Source: an uncultured Prevotellaceae bacterium
Lineage (GTDB): Bacteria > Bacteroidota > Bacteroidia > Bacteroidales > Bacteroidaceae
Direction: 5' to 3'
NCBI GenBank assembly: GCA_947174945.1
Contig: CAMWKZ010000004.1
Location: 1-64,000 of the forward strand
Length of the DNA: 64,000 nucleotides
The translations under genes and the position numbers were made by a program. Shown here one piece after another: positions 25,949 through 35,249 of the stretch. Positions within the stretch are counted from its first letter, which is position 1, and each line of letters starts with the position of its first letter. Under the pieces are notes generated by a model. It was not told the DNA's origin. It saw only the letters and a list, made by a program, of their open reading frames with translations, and ran no database searches.

Positions 25949-27268
25949 ATGAAACGACTGACATCTATCCTGTTCGCCGCCTGCATAGCCCTCACTATGA
26001 CGGCTCAGACGGCACGTGAAGAAATCAAGGCCAACAAGTTCCTGTCGGCCAGCAACTATCTGGACTACGACAACTATCCAGCCACGAAGGCGCTGACACC
26101 CACGCCGAAGGGCTACGAGCCGTATCTGATGAACCACTACGGACGCCACGGCTCGCGGTGGCTCATCGGCGAGACGAGCTACACGCGCCCGCTCGAGACG
26201 CTGCGCAAGGCCAAGGAGCAGGGCAAGCTGACGGCTACGGGCGAGGACGTGCTGCGGCAGGTGGAGGCCATCTATGCCACCTCCGACCAGCGGCTGGGCG
26301 ACCTCTCCAGCGTGGGCGAGCGCCAGCACCACGGCATCGGCAAGCGCATGGCGCAGAACTTCCCCGAGATATTCAAGCAGCCGAACGTGCCCATCGACGC
26401 CCGCTCGACGGTGGTCATTCGCTGCATCCTGTCGATGGAGGCCGAGTGCGAGGAGCTGGCAGCTGCCAACCCGACGGCCCGCTTCCACAACGATGTCAGC
26501 CAGGCGCTGCAGTACTACCTGAACCAGCCCAGTACGCCGTACCTGAAGGAGATGCGCAAGAAGACACGCGCCGTGCGCCGCGAGTGGCAAAGAAAGCTGA
26601 TGGACGAGTGCCCGACGGAGCATCTGACCAGCCAGCTCTTCAACGACGCACAGTGGGCGGCGGACAGCATCAAGGCGCCCGAGCTAATGTATCAGCTGTT
26701 CGAAGTGGCCAGCAATATGCAGAGCCACGAGCTGGGACTTGACCTCTACCCCATCTTCACCGCAGACGAGCTGTACCAGCAGTGGCGCATCCGCAACATC
26801 GGGTGGTATCTGGACTACGGTGCAGCCCCACAGGGCGAGGGCGTGCAGCCCTTTAGCCAGCTGAACTTGCTGAAGGACATCATACAGGTGGCCGACACTA
26901 CCACACAGACCAGTGCCGTGCTGCGCTTCGGCCACGAGGTGTGCGTCATGCCGCTGGCCTGCCTGCTCGAGTTAGACTCCTGCGGTATGTCAACCGACGA
27001 CTTGGGGAATCTCGACCAGCACTGGCGCAACTACCGCATCTTCCCCATGGCCTGCAACGTGCAGTTAGTGTTCTATCGCCCCGTCAAGGGAAAGGGCGAC
27101 ATTCTGGTGAAGGCATTGCTGAACGAGCGCGAGGTGTCGCTGCCCGTCAAGACCAAGAAGTATCCTTACTATAAGTGGGCCGACGTGCGCCAGCACTACA
27201 TGGAGCGAATCAACTGGTTCGAGAGCCTGCAGAGCGCATTCGACGCAAAGGCTACGGACAATCAATAG
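25949..27268 (+). CDS. Secreted histidine acid phosphatase, MINPP/phytase-like
   Basis: This 439-residue branch-2 histidine phosphatase has a signal peptide (ending near LTMTAQ). The catalytic signature RHGxR is present as YGRHGSRW at about residues 65-72. The proton-donor region is FGHEVCV near residue 330, an HE motif rather than HD. Bacteroides MINPP enzymes have this HE variant, this length and a periplasmic or vesicle location, and they dephosphorylate inositol hexakisphosphate. I infer a phytase-type activity from that resemblance. The gene has its own promoter, is monocistronic, and its 3' end overlaps the convergent ABC permease gene by 17 bases. Confidence 0.88.
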   Translation: MKRLTSILFAACIALTMTAQTAREEIKANKFLSASNYLDYDNYPATKALTPTPKGYEPYLMNHYGRHGSRWLIGETSYTRPLETLRKAKEQGKLTATGEDVLRQVEAIYATSDQRLGDLSSVGERQHHGIGKRMAQNFPEIFKQPNVPIDARSTVVIRCILSMEAECEELAAANPTARFHNDVSQALQYYLNQPSTPYLKEMRKKTRAVRREWQRKLMDECPTEHLTSQLFNDAQWAADSIKAPELMYQLFEVASNMQSHELGLDLYPIFTADELYQQWRIRNIGWYLDYGAAPQGEGVQPFSQLNLLKDIIQVADTTTQTSAVLRFGHEVCVMPLACLLELDSCGMSTDDLGNLDQHWRNYRIFPMACNVQLVFYRPVKGKGDILVKALLNEREVSLPVKTKKYPYYKWADVRQHYMERINWFESLQSAFDAKATDNQ

Positions 27269-28460
27269 CGTGGCGGCGTGCATGATGGAGCTGGAACCGA
27301 TAGACGGCGCAGGCCAGTGCGAAGTAAGCGCCTGCCTGCAGCCACAGGCTCCAGTACTCCATCGCCACATCGCTCATCGTAGCCCCCATCGAGTTTAGCC
27401 GCACATAGGCACGGGCACCGAAAGTGCTGGGAAACAGCCACGACACGCCCTGCCAGTAGCCCGGAATGTTGGACTGCGGCCAGCTGATGCCCGTCAGGAA
27501 CAGCAACGGCACACTGACGAAGACCATCAGCAGCATCACGTTCTCGCGATACCTCACGAGGCACGACACCACCATGCCGAAGAAGATACAAGCCAAGGTA
27601 TAGGGAAAGAGCAGGCCGAGCAGTTGCTGCCACGTGGCCAGCTGCGGGAAGTGGAACAACCGGGGCACGGCAGCCACCAGCCACGCACCCATCACGGCAT
27701 ACACCATCAGGTAGCACATACACTTGCCCAGCACGATAGGCAGCGTATGCCCATAGTGCGGGTTGCCTACGGGTATCAGGTTGCCGTAGCGGTTCTCCTC
27801 TCGGGCCGTGCCTGCCGACAGGCCGATGCCCAGCACCAGCGTCTGCTGCAAAATCAGTATCAGCACACCCGGCAGGATAAACGACCCATATCCGCCCGCC
27901 GGGTTAAACACCGGCACGTCGGCATAGTCGAGCGGGCGCGCTGCGATAGCCTCCTCTCGGGCAGTGTACTTGCCGCCTAACTTGGCCTGCAACTCCGTGC
28001 CCAGCTGCATCGACACCATCTGCGCCGTCTGGAAGATAGCCTTGTAGGCCAGCATCAGGCTCATGTCGCAATACACGCTGACCACGCTCTGCTCCATTCG
28101 GTTCACGTTCTGTTCAAAGTCGCTTGGTATGAGGTAGATGCCCCGCACCAGCTGGCGGCTCACCAGCGACTTGGCCTCCTCAAGGTCTTGGGCATAGTAA
28201 GCCACCCTCACATCAGCCGTGGCATCGCACATACGGATAAACTGGCGCGACAGCGCAGTGTGCGAGTTGTCAACCACCGCCACGGGCACCTCATGCACCG
28301 TCTCGTTGTTGTAAATCCAAGAGTAAAGCAACGGATAGACCAAAGGCACGACGATGAAGAATATCAGCACTCCCTCGTCCCTGACGATGTGCTGCATCTC
28401 CCGTCGCCAGACGTAGCAGGCATCCTGCAGTCCCTTGTATAAGCTATGGAATATAGACAT
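27252..28460 (-). CDS. ABC-2 type exporter permease (second of pair)
   Basis: This 402-residue inner-membrane protein has the YbhR/YbhS layout: one N-terminal span (VLIFFIVVPLVYPLLYSWIY region), a large extracytoplasmic domain from about residue 50 to 170, then five C-terminal spans. The ABC2-membrane signature shows in GVLILILQQTLVLGIG and LMVFVSVPLLFLTGISWP. It overlaps the preceding permease gene by 17 bases. It is the last gene of a TolC-HlyD-ABC-ABC operon, so it should work as a heterodimer in tripartite efflux. No ATPase gene is encoded next to it. Confidence 0.88.
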   Translation of the reverse strand: MSIFHSLYKGLQDACYVWRREMQHIVRDEGVLIFFIVVPLVYPLLYSWIYNNETVHEVPVAVVDNSHTALSRQFIRMCDATADVRVAYYAQDLEEAKSLVSRQLVRGIYLIPSDFEQNVNRMEQSVVSVYCDMSLMLAYKAIFQTAQMVSMQLGTELQAKLGGKYTAREEAIAARPLDYADVPVFNPAGGYGSFILPGVLILILQQTLVLGIGLSAGTAREENRYGNLIPVGNPHYGHTLPIVLGKCMCYLMVYAVMGAWLVAAVPRLFHFPQLATWQQLLGLLFPYTLACIFFGMVVSCLVRYRENVMLLMVFVSVPLLFLTGISWPQSNIPGYWQGVSWLFPSTFGARAYVRLNSMGATMSDVAMEYWSLWLQAGAYFALACAVYRFQLHHARRHAIDCP

Positions 28461-29613
28461 AAGTTAGCATCGCATTTTTTATTTTCCGCACCACGAGCCA
28501 CGGCAGTAGCATAAACGCGGCCAAGGCTGCGAAGTGGAACCAAGCCTCTATCAGCGGATAGCCGTTAAACACGCATATCTGATAGAGCATATAGTAATGG
28601 CGCAGGGGAAACAGCCACGACAGCGACTGCAACGCACCGTCCATGCCCATGATGGGGTATGCCGTGCCCACCATCGAGAAGCTGAGCACTGCCCACAGCG
28701 AGCAGACACTCATCGACATACGCAGCGAGGGCAGCAGCCCGAAGGCAAAGATGCCAAAGCCCTGTGCGGCCAGCACCTGTATCAACCCAAGCAGCACCAT
28801 CATCAGGGGGCCACCCTGATGGGGGAACTGCAGCACATAGAACACGTAATACTCGTAACCGTATGTTATTGCCAGCCAGATAAGCGTCTGCGGCAAGAAC
28901 TTTCCCAACAGGGCTACAGTGATATTGTTGTCGGCCATCCCCAGCCACTTAGCCGACGTGTTGAACTTCAGCTCCGTGCCCAAAGAGTAGGCGGAAATCA
29001 AGAAGATAAACAGCATCAGCATCCCCGGCACTATCATCGTGCTCAGGTAAGCATTGTAGCTGGTCCACGGGTTGGCTATCTGGTGCAGGTCGATGCGGAT
29101 GGGCTGCAGGTACGTCTGTATCTGGCTGTCGGTATATCCCTTGGCGCGCATGGTTGCCTGCCCGACGGCAGCAGAGCCTAACGTGGAGATGGTCTTCATG
29201 TCCTTCATCAGCAGAGCACCTGAAGCCAGCGTTGTATAGGAATAATAATAGGAAATCTTAGGTTGCCGACTGGCCAGCAGCCTATCGGTCGTGCCCTCTG
29301 GGATATACAAGAATGCGTATATCTCACCCTGTTGCATCGCCTTCCGAGCCTCCGCTACTGAAGGGTAGCGGGCCACGACCCTTGACATTTGAAAGGCATC
29401 CAACCGCCTGACTATCGAGCGGCTGGTCGTTGTATTGTCTGCATCCACGATGCCAATGGGCATTTCCGTAGGCAGTCCATCACTCATCAGCGTGGTAAAG
29501 AAGAACATGACCAGCAATGGGAACAACACCATACAGAAGAGGTAGATGCGATTCTGACGCAGAATCGTCAGCTCCCGCAAGGCTATATCGTATATCAGCC
29601 TGAGGTTTCTCAT
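28444..29613 (-). CDS. ABC-2 type exporter permease (first of pair)
   Basis: This 389-residue homologue of the downstream permease has the same layout: a membrane span near residues 22-42 (LFCMVLFPLLVMFFFTTLM), a periplasmic domain carrying GIVDADNTTTSRSIVRRL-like sequence, and C-terminal spans beginning STMIVPGMLMLFIFLISAY. It begins immediately after the HlyD stop codon with no gap. The pair resembles multidrug or bile-salt type exporters, but the substrate cannot be read from sequence. The nucleotide-binding subunit must come from elsewhere in the genome. Confidence 0.88.
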   Translation of the reverse strand: MRNLRLIYDIALRELTILRQNRIYLFCMVLFPLLVMFFFTTLMSDGLPTEMPIGIVDADNTTTSRSIVRRLDAFQMSRVVARYPSVAEARKAMQQGEIYAFLYIPEGTTDRLLASRQPKISYYYSYTTLASGALLMKDMKTISTLGSAAVGQATMRAKGYTDSQIQTYLQPIRIDLHQIANPWTSYNAYLSTMIVPGMLMLFIFLISAYSLGTELKFNTSAKWLGMADNNITVALLGKFLPQTLIWLAITYGYEYYVFYVLQFPHQGGPLMMVLLGLIQVLAAQGFGIFAFGLLPSLRMSMSVCSLWAVLSFSMVGTAYPIMGMDGALQSLSWLFPLRHYYMLYQICVFNGYPLIEAWFHFAALAAFMLLPWLVVRKIKNAMLTYVYIP

Positions 29614-30597
29614 TTACTTGATGATAAGCGACATACCGGGGCGAAGGCCCTCAAAAGGCTCAACGGGGCGGGCTTTCACCTCAAAGGTCTTCAGGTCGTA
29701 CTGGCCGTTGGCCTTGGTCGCTTTCCATACGGCATACGAGCCTTGGTCTTTCATATAGTAGACCTTCATCTTGATGTTCTTGTTGAAGGCAGGCACGAAA
29801 GCCGTAAACGTCTTGCCTATCTCCAGTCCGTTCAACTGGTCTTCACGGACATTAAACGTTCCCCACAGGTCTTTCATCACGGCTACGTTCATAATGGGCG
29901 AGCCCGTACCCACCAGTTCACCCATCTTCGGGTAGATGTCAGTCACCTCCCCCTCCATCTGAGCCAGTTGCACCGTCTCGTTGATATACGAGTTAACCTC
30001 GTCCACGGCACCCTTGGCACGCCCAACCAGAGCGGCTGCGGCCTTCTTATCCTCAATGCGGGCACCGTTCTTGGCCATTCTATACTGGCTTTCGGCAGCC
30101 TTGGCCTGCGCCTCCATCGCCTTGTAGTTAGCATAGGCTTCGTCGCGCTTCTGGGCACTGAACACGCCTCCCTCGTAAAGTCGCTGCACGCGCTGATACG
30201 ACTTCTCGGCTATCTCCAGCCCAGCCTTAGCCTGCTGGTACAGCTGGTAGGCACCCTGTATCTGCTCCTGACGGGCACCGTTGCGAGCCATCTCCTCCTG
30301 AGCCGCAGCGGCATTCTCCGCACTGCGGGCCTGCTCCATCTTGGCACGCACTTCTGGCGCATCCAGAATGGCCAGCGTATCGCCCACCTTCACGAAGTCG
30401 CCTTCCTTGACGCGGATTTCCAGAATACGGCCCGGCACCTTGCTCGACACGCGGTATTCACTCACCTCCACCTGACCTTGTATCAGTTCGGGGTCGTGCC
30501 CCAAGGCGAAGAATCCTATCAAGGCCACGATAATCACCACTGCGGCAAAGCCTACGATTGCCAACAGGATGTTGTTATGTTGTGTTTTTGCTGACAT
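29614..30597 (-). CDS. HlyD/membrane fusion protein
   Basis: This 327-residue periplasmic adaptor links the ABC permeases to TolC. It has one N-terminal membrane anchor (LLAIVGFAAVVIIVALIGFFALG), a biotinyl-lipoyl-like half-motif (VPGRILEIRVKEGDFVKVGDTLAIL), a long coiled-coil hairpin from about residue 75 to 200 rich in Ala, Glu and Gln, and a C-terminal beta-barrel (GKTFTAFVPAF). It lies 34 bases after the TolC gene and directly abuts the first permease. Cargo unknown. Confidence 0.92.
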   Translation of the reverse strand: MSAKTQHNNILLAIVGFAAVVIIVALIGFFALGHDPELIQGQVEVSEYRVSSKVPGRILEIRVKEGDFVKVGDTLAILDAPEVRAKMEQARSAENAAAAQEEMARNGARQEQIQGAYQLYQQAKAGLEIAEKSYQRVQRLYEGGVFSAQKRDEAYANYKAMEAQAKAAESQYRMAKNGARIEDKKAAAALVGRAKGAVDEVNSYINETVQLAQMEGEVTDIYPKMGELVGTGSPIMNVAVMKDLWGTFNVREDQLNGLEIGKTFTAFVPAFNKNIKMKVYYMKDQGSYAVWKATKANGQYDLKTFEVKARPVEPFEGLRPGMSLIIK

Positions 30598-30631
30598 AGT
30601 TCTATTGATTTACGTTATTACGACATTCCTT

Positions 30632-32089
30632 TTACTGTAGCACACCCATCGACTTCTCCAGCTCTACCTGCGAGAGCTTCACGTCAATCTCTGCATCAAT
30701 CTTCTGCGACTGAGCCTGCAGCCACGCGGTCTGTGCCTCCATCACCGTGGTCGACGAGATAACACCCTCGCGGAATCCGAGGTTGGCCGTGCGCAGGTTC
30801 TCTTCAGCCCGTTCCGTACTGACCTTCGCCAGTTCCAGCTTCTTGTTGGCCTCGCTCATTTTGAAGGCACTCTGGCTCACCTGCAGCTCTATCATCTCGC
30901 GAGCCTCGTCGCGCTGCAAGGCTGCGATGGCCGTAGCCCCCTTTGACGCACGAACCTTATAGGCCACATCACCCCAGTTCCAGATGGGTACGCGCACCAT
31001 CACGCCCACATTCCACACGCCGGCGAACTTCTTCTCAAAACCATTGTATAAGTTGGGGTTGCTGACCATATATCCACCCGTCAGCAACACCTGGGGCAGG
31101 TTGCCCGCTTTCAGTATATTGGTGGTCTGCTTACTCATATCCACCACGTTTTGCAGCATCTTCAGCTCGGGGCGGTGCTCTGCCACCTGCTCCATGTCCA
31201 CCTGCGGCACCAGCTCAGCGGCAGTCAGGTTCTCGGTTTCTTCATCCACTAACGTCAACTGCTCGTTAGCGGGAAGGCCACAGAGCTGACAAAGCAGCAT
31301 CTTCGACAGCGTTAGTCCGTCGTTCACCTTCATCAGCGTCATCTCGGCCTCGTTCACCTTGACCGACACGCTCAGTCCCTCGCTACGGGTAGCCACACCC
31401 TCTTTTATCATCTTCTGCACATCGCTGTCCAGCTTCTTCACCAGTTCCAAGTAGCCCTGCGCCATATTCTGCTTATGGCGCAGCGACACCACCTGCCAGT
31501 AGGCCTTGTCTATATTATATAAGGTAGTCTGTCGACGAGCCTCTGCCGAGTTGGCAGCCAACTGCTCGCCCATGTCGGCCATCCTGTTCATAGCCACGAT
31601 AGCCCCGCCCATGAAGACGGGTTGCGTCACCATCACGGCACCGGCAAACATATTGCGGGTGTCGGAGCGGAAGGCATCGACAATACCCTGACCACCCATA
31701 TTCAGCAGCCCTGCCAGCTGGTTCAGGTCTGCGCCTAATTGCTGTTGCAACGCTGGAGGCAGGAGTTGCACGTATGAACCAATGCTACCCTGAATGCCGC
31801 CAGCCATGTTCGTGCCCAGACTGCTCAAAGCCGCCTTCTGCTCGTCATTCAACAGCGATATTTCCTTACTGGTGTACTCATAGCCGCCCAGCGCAGTCAG
31901 CCGTGGCAGGTACTTGGTACGTGCCGACTTGCGCACATTGGCTGCCACCTCCTGCTTGATGCGTGACATACCAAGCTGCTTATTGTTGCGGAGCGCCAGC
32001 GCCCTGCAACTGTCAAGGTTCAGCAACCGCTGAGCCACAGCAGCCTGCACCATCGCCGTCAACAAGATGAATCCTAAGAGTCTTCTCAT
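30632..32089 (-). CDS. TolC-family outer-membrane efflux protein
   Basis: This outer-membrane channel of 485 residues has a signal peptide ending near MVQAAVAQ. Two tandem OEP repeats of long alpha-helical hairpins are visible: LDSCRALALRNNKQLGMSRI opens the first, and a second copy begins around HRPELKMLQNVVDMSK, with the matching C-terminal EARRQTTLYNIDKAYWQVV and EEREMIELQVSQSAF type helices. It is the first gene of the efflux operon and has a TACCTTTG box 42 bases upstream. The channel is promiscuous in this family, so it gives no information on cargo. Confidence 0.92.
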   Translation of the reverse strand: MRRLLGFILLTAMVQAAVAQRLLNLDSCRALALRNNKQLGMSRIKQEVAANVRKSARTKYLPRLTALGGYEYTSKEISLLNDEQKAALSSLGTNMAGGIQGSIGSYVQLLPPALQQQLGADLNQLAGLLNMGGQGIVDAFRSDTRNMFAGAVMVTQPVFMGGAIVAMNRMADMGEQLAANSAEARRQTTLYNIDKAYWQVVSLRHKQNMAQGYLELVKKLDSDVQKMIKEGVATRSEGLSVSVKVNEAEMTLMKVNDGLTLSKMLLCQLCGLPANEQLTLVDEETENLTAAELVPQVDMEQVAEHRPELKMLQNVVDMSKQTTNILKAGNLPQVLLTGGYMVSNPNLYNGFEKKFAGVWNVGVMVRVPIWNWGDVAYKVRASKGATAIAALQRDEAREMIELQVSQSAFKMSEANKKLELAKVSTERAEENLRTANLGFREGVISSTTVMEAQTAWLQAQSQKIDAEIDVKLSQVELEKSMGVLQ

Positions 32090-32130
32090 TTTAGTTAGTC
32101 AAATGTGTGTAATAGCTTTCTAAAACGATG

Positions 32131-32138
32131 CAAAGGTA
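32131..32138 (-). promoter_or_regulatory. -7 box of the TolC efflux operon
   Basis: The minus strand reads TACCTTTG. The TolC ATG is about 42 bases downstream. Confidence 0.7.
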
Positions 32139-32190
32139 AAGTTTTTCCATGAAACTTGCAAAAAAACGTTGGCCGTTTAAAACTTATTTG

Positions 32191-32198
32191 CTATATTT
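32191..32198 (+). promoter_or_regulatory. -7 box of the DUF4492-cydAB operon
   Basis: TATATTTG, matching TAnnTTTG, lies 32 bases before the first ATG. It is divergent from the efflux promoter 53 bases away, so regulators could touch both. Confidence 0.65.
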
Positions 32199-32229
32199 GC
32201 AACAATATTAACGCCAAAGAGAACAATCG

Positions 32230-32445
32230 ATGCAGAAGAAGGGCTTTCTCTACAGGGTCTTCGACCTCTATTATGACGGTTTCCGCCACATGCGGCTGGG
32301 GCGCACGCTGTGGGCCATCATCCTCATCAAGCTCTTTATCATCTTCGCCATCCTTAAGGTGTTCTTCTTTCCCGACTACATCAAGCAACATGCCGACAAG
32401 GGCGACGAGCCTGACTTTGTAGCGACTCAAATCCTAAAACAATAA
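32230..32445 (+). CDS. DUF4492 small membrane protein linked to cytochrome bd
   Basis: This 71-residue protein has one central membrane span (LWAIILIKLFIIFAILKVFFF). The N-terminal motif FDLYYDGFRHMRLGRTLW is the DUF4492 signature. In Bacteroidetes this family is almost always found directly before cydA, as here, with one base between the stop and the next ATG. It may be an accessory or assembly subunit of cytochrome bd, analogous to CydX-type peptides. That role is inference from gene order. Confidence 0.9.
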   Translation: MQKKGFLYRVFDLYYDGFRHMRLGRTLWAIILIKLFIIFAILKVFFFPDYIKQHADKGDEPDFVATQILKQ

Positions 32446-32446
32446 T

Positions 32447-34090
32447 ATGATGAACGACTTACTTCTAAACATTGACGCAGGTTCCATCGACTGGGCCAGG
32501 GCGCAATTCGCACTGACAGCCATCTACCACTGGCTATTCGTGCCGCTGACCTTAGGGTTGGCTGTTATCATGGGTATTGCCGAGACGTGCTGGTATCGCA
32601 CCCGCGACACCTTCTGGCGCGACACGGCGCAGTTCTGGCAGCGCCTCTTCGGCATCAACTTTGCCATGGGCGTGGCCACGGGCATTATTCTGGAGTTCGA
32701 GTTCGGCACCAACTGGTCGAACTACTCATGGTTCGTGGGCGACATCTTTGGCGCACCGCTGGCCATCGAGGGCATTGTGGCCTTCTTCATGGAGTCCACC
32801 TTCGTGGCCGTCATGTACTTTGGCTGGAAGAAGGTGTCGCCGGGCTTCCATCTGGCTTCCACGTGGCTGACAGGTCTGGGAGCCACCATCTCGGCATGGT
32901 GGATTCTGGTGGCCAACGCATGGATGCAGTACCCCGTAGGGTGTGCGTTCAATGCCGACACCATGCGCAACGAGATGGTCAGCTTCCTCGACGTGGCCTT
33001 GTCGCCCTTTGCCGTCGGCAAGTTCTTCCACACGGTCATCTCGGCATGGATTATCGGAGCCGTATTCGTGATGGCCGTATCATGCTGGTATCTCATGAAA
33101 CGGCGCGAGGTGCGGCTGGCTAAGGAGAGCATCAAGATAGCCACCATCGTCGGACTGATTGCCACGCTGGGGGCTGCCTTTACCGGCCACGTCAGTGGTC
33201 AGCAGGTGGCCAAGTACCAGCCCATGAAGCTGGCAGCGATGGAGGCACTATATAACGGTGGCGAGGACGTAGGACTGACAGTTGTGGCGTGGGTGAACCC
33301 CTTCGTACAGCCTGACTACCAGAGCATGAAGGATGCCCCGCTGAGAATAGAGATGCCCAATGCGCTCAGCATCATGGCCACCAACGACCCGCATGGCTAC
33401 GTGCCGGGCATCAACGACCTGCTGAACGGCTACGTGAAGCCCGACGGTACTCGCGAACCGTCTGTCGACGAGAAGATAGAGCGCGGACAGAAGGCCATCA
33501 GCGCACTGGCCGACTACCGCAAGGCGAAGAAGGAGGGGGCCGACGAGGCTACGCTCAATGCCCAGCTCAAGACGCTGAACGAGAATATGCCCTACTTCGG
33601 CTACGGATATGTGAAGGACAAGAAGGACGTGGTGCCCTACGTACCCGTCAACTTCTGGGCTTTCCGCATCATGGTCGGTGTGGGATGCCTGCTCATCGTC
33701 TACTTCGTCATCATGACCATCCTGTCGTTCCGCATCCCCTACGTGTCGGTGATTACACGCCGACTGCTAGCCACCTTCGGCGTTCTGCCCGAGACGGATG
33801 CCGACATACACGACATCAGCGGACTGCCGTCGTGGCACTACTGGGCAGCCATCGTACTGGTACCGCTGGCCTACATCGCCTCGGAGAGCGGATGGCTGGT
33901 GGCTGAGTTTGGCCGTCAGCCGTGGACCATTCAGGATATGCTGCCCACTTGGATAGGTGTGAGCGACATCAACGGCACCTCCGTTGCCCTGACGTTCTTC
34001 CTCTTCCTGTTCCTCTTCACGCTGATGCTGGCCGTTGAAGTGAGCATCCTGCTAAGGCAAATCAAGAAAGGCCCTGAATACTCGAACTAA
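32447..34090 (+). CDS. cydA: Cytochrome bd ubiquinol oxidase subunit I
   Basis: This 547-residue membrane subunit binds hemes b558, b595 and d and reduces oxygen with electrons from quinol. The N-terminal heme and quinol region DWARAQFALTAIYHWLFVPLTLG has the conserved His. GIILEFEFGTNW and the Q-loop with its long Ala/Glu/Lys-rich hydrophilic insert (about residues 330-380) are evident, then FWAFRIMVG and a C-terminal WTIQDMLPT. The gene starts with two adjacent ATG codons, either usable. In strict anaerobes such as Prevotella this oxidase gives nanomolar oxygen tolerance. It is operonic with DUF4492 and cydB. Confidence 0.96.
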   Translation: MMNDLLLNIDAGSIDWARAQFALTAIYHWLFVPLTLGLAVIMGIAETCWYRTRDTFWRDTAQFWQRLFGINFAMGVATGIILEFEFGTNWSNYSWFVGDIFGAPLAIEGIVAFFMESTFVAVMYFGWKKVSPGFHLASTWLTGLGATISAWWILVANAWMQYPVGCAFNADTMRNEMVSFLDVALSPFAVGKFFHTVISAWIIGAVFVMAVSCWYLMKRREVRLAKESIKIATIVGLIATLGAAFTGHVSGQQVAKYQPMKLAAMEALYNGGEDVGLTVVAWVNPFVQPDYQSMKDAPLRIEMPNALSIMATNDPHGYVPGINDLLNGYVKPDGTREPSVDEKIERGQKAISALADYRKAKKEGADEATLNAQLKTLNENMPYFGYGYVKDKKDVVPYVPVNFWAFRIMVGVGCLLIVYFVIMTILSFRIPYVSVITRRLLATFGVLPETDADIHDISGLPSWHYWAAIVLVPLAYIASESGWLVAEFGRQPWTIQDMLPTWIGVSDINGTSVALTFFLFLFLFTLMLAVEVSILLRQIKKGPEYSN

Positions 34091-34103
34091 AAACCATACG
34101 ACT

Positions 34104-35249
34104 ATGACATACGAATTTTTACAGCACTACTGGTGCTTCGTGGTTGCCCTGCTGGGCGCATTGCTGGTGTTCCTGCTCTTTGTACAGGGTGCCAACTCGT
34201 GCATTCGTTCCCTCGGCTGGACCGAGCAGGGCCGTCGGCTCGTGCTCAACTCTACGGGCCGCAAGTGGGAGTTTACCTTTACCACGCTGGTTACCTTCGG
34301 CGGAGCCTTCTTCGCCTCCTATCCCCTGTTCTACTCCACCTCGTTTGGCGGTGCCTACTGGCTGTGGATGCTCATCCTGTTCACCTTTGTACTGCAGGCC
34401 GTCAGCTACGAGTTTCAGAACAAGCTGGGCAACTTCCTTGGCCCGCAGACGTTCCAGTGGTTCCTCATCCTCAACGGCATCCTCGGCCCGCTGCTCTTGG
34501 GCGGTGCCGTAGCCACTTTCTTTGAAGGCTCGAACTTCATCGTAGAGAAGGACAACATGATTGACGCCACGGCCTTTACGCCCGTCATTTCGCGCTGGGC
34601 CAACGCATCGCACGGGCTGGATGCCCTGCTCAACCCGTGGGTGCTGGTGCTCGGACTGGCGGTGATGTTCCTTGCCCGTGTGCTGGGCATCCTCTACGTC
34701 ATCAACAACGTTGACGACGAGGACATCCGCTCGCGTGGCTCAGTGCGTCTGCTGGGCAATGCCGTGCCCTTTGTCATCCTGTTTGTGGCCTATCTGCTGC
34801 ACCTGCTGCTAAAGGACGGCTATGCCTATACCGACGAAGGGGTCATCTACATGGAGCCTTACAAGTATCTGAACAACCTGCTGTCCATGTGGTACCTGCT
34901 CGTCATCCTGTTGGCGGGCGTGGTGCTGGTGCTCTACGGCATTGGCAAGACCGTCGTGTCGAAAGACTATATCGGCGGCATCTGGCCGGCTGGCATAGGC
35001 ACCGTGCTCACCGTGCTGGCACTGCTGCTCACCGCGGCATGGAACCACACGGCCTACTATCCCTCGACTGCCGACCTGCAGTCGTCGCTGACCATGCAGA
35101 ACTCCTGCTCGAGCGAGTTCACCCTGCGCACCATGTTCTACGTGTCGTTGCTCGTGCCCTTCGTGCTGGCCTACATCGTCTACGCATGGCGTGCCATTGA
35201 CCAAAAGAAGCTAAACAAGGAGGAGGTAGCCCATGACCACGCCTACTAA
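34104..35249 (+). CDS. cydB: Cytochrome bd ubiquinol oxidase subunit II
   Basis: This 381-residue membrane partner of CydA has about eight spans. The GANSCIRSLGWTEQGRRLVLNSTGRKWEFTFTTLVTFGGAFFASYP region, quoted here only as the WEFTFTTLVTFGGAFFASYP motif, identifies CydB. Further marks are GPLLLGGAVATFFEG and a C-terminal basic tail (AWRAIDQKKLNKEE). It begins 13 bases after cydA. Its last 17 bases overlap the next gene, which uses the AAGGAGG-like sequence in this tail-coding region as a possible ribosome site. Confidence 0.95.
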   Translation: MTYEFLQHYWCFVVALLGALLVFLLFVQGANSCIRSLGWTEQGRRLVLNSTGRKWEFTFTTLVTFGGAFFASYPLFYSTSFGGAYWLWMLILFTFVLQAVSYEFQNKLGNFLGPQTFQWFLILNGILGPLLLGGAVATFFEGSNFIVEKDNMIDATAFTPVISRWANASHGLDALLNPWVLVLGLAVMFLARVLGILYVINNVDDEDIRSRGSVRLLGNAVPFVILFVAYLLHLLLKDGYAYTDEGVIYMEPYKYLNNLLSMWYLLVILLAGVVLVLYGIGKTVVSKDYIGGIWPAGIGTVLTVLALLLTAAWNHTAYYPSTADLQSSLTMQNSCSSEFTLRTMFYVSLLVPFVLAYIVYAWRAIDQKKLNKEEVAHDHAY

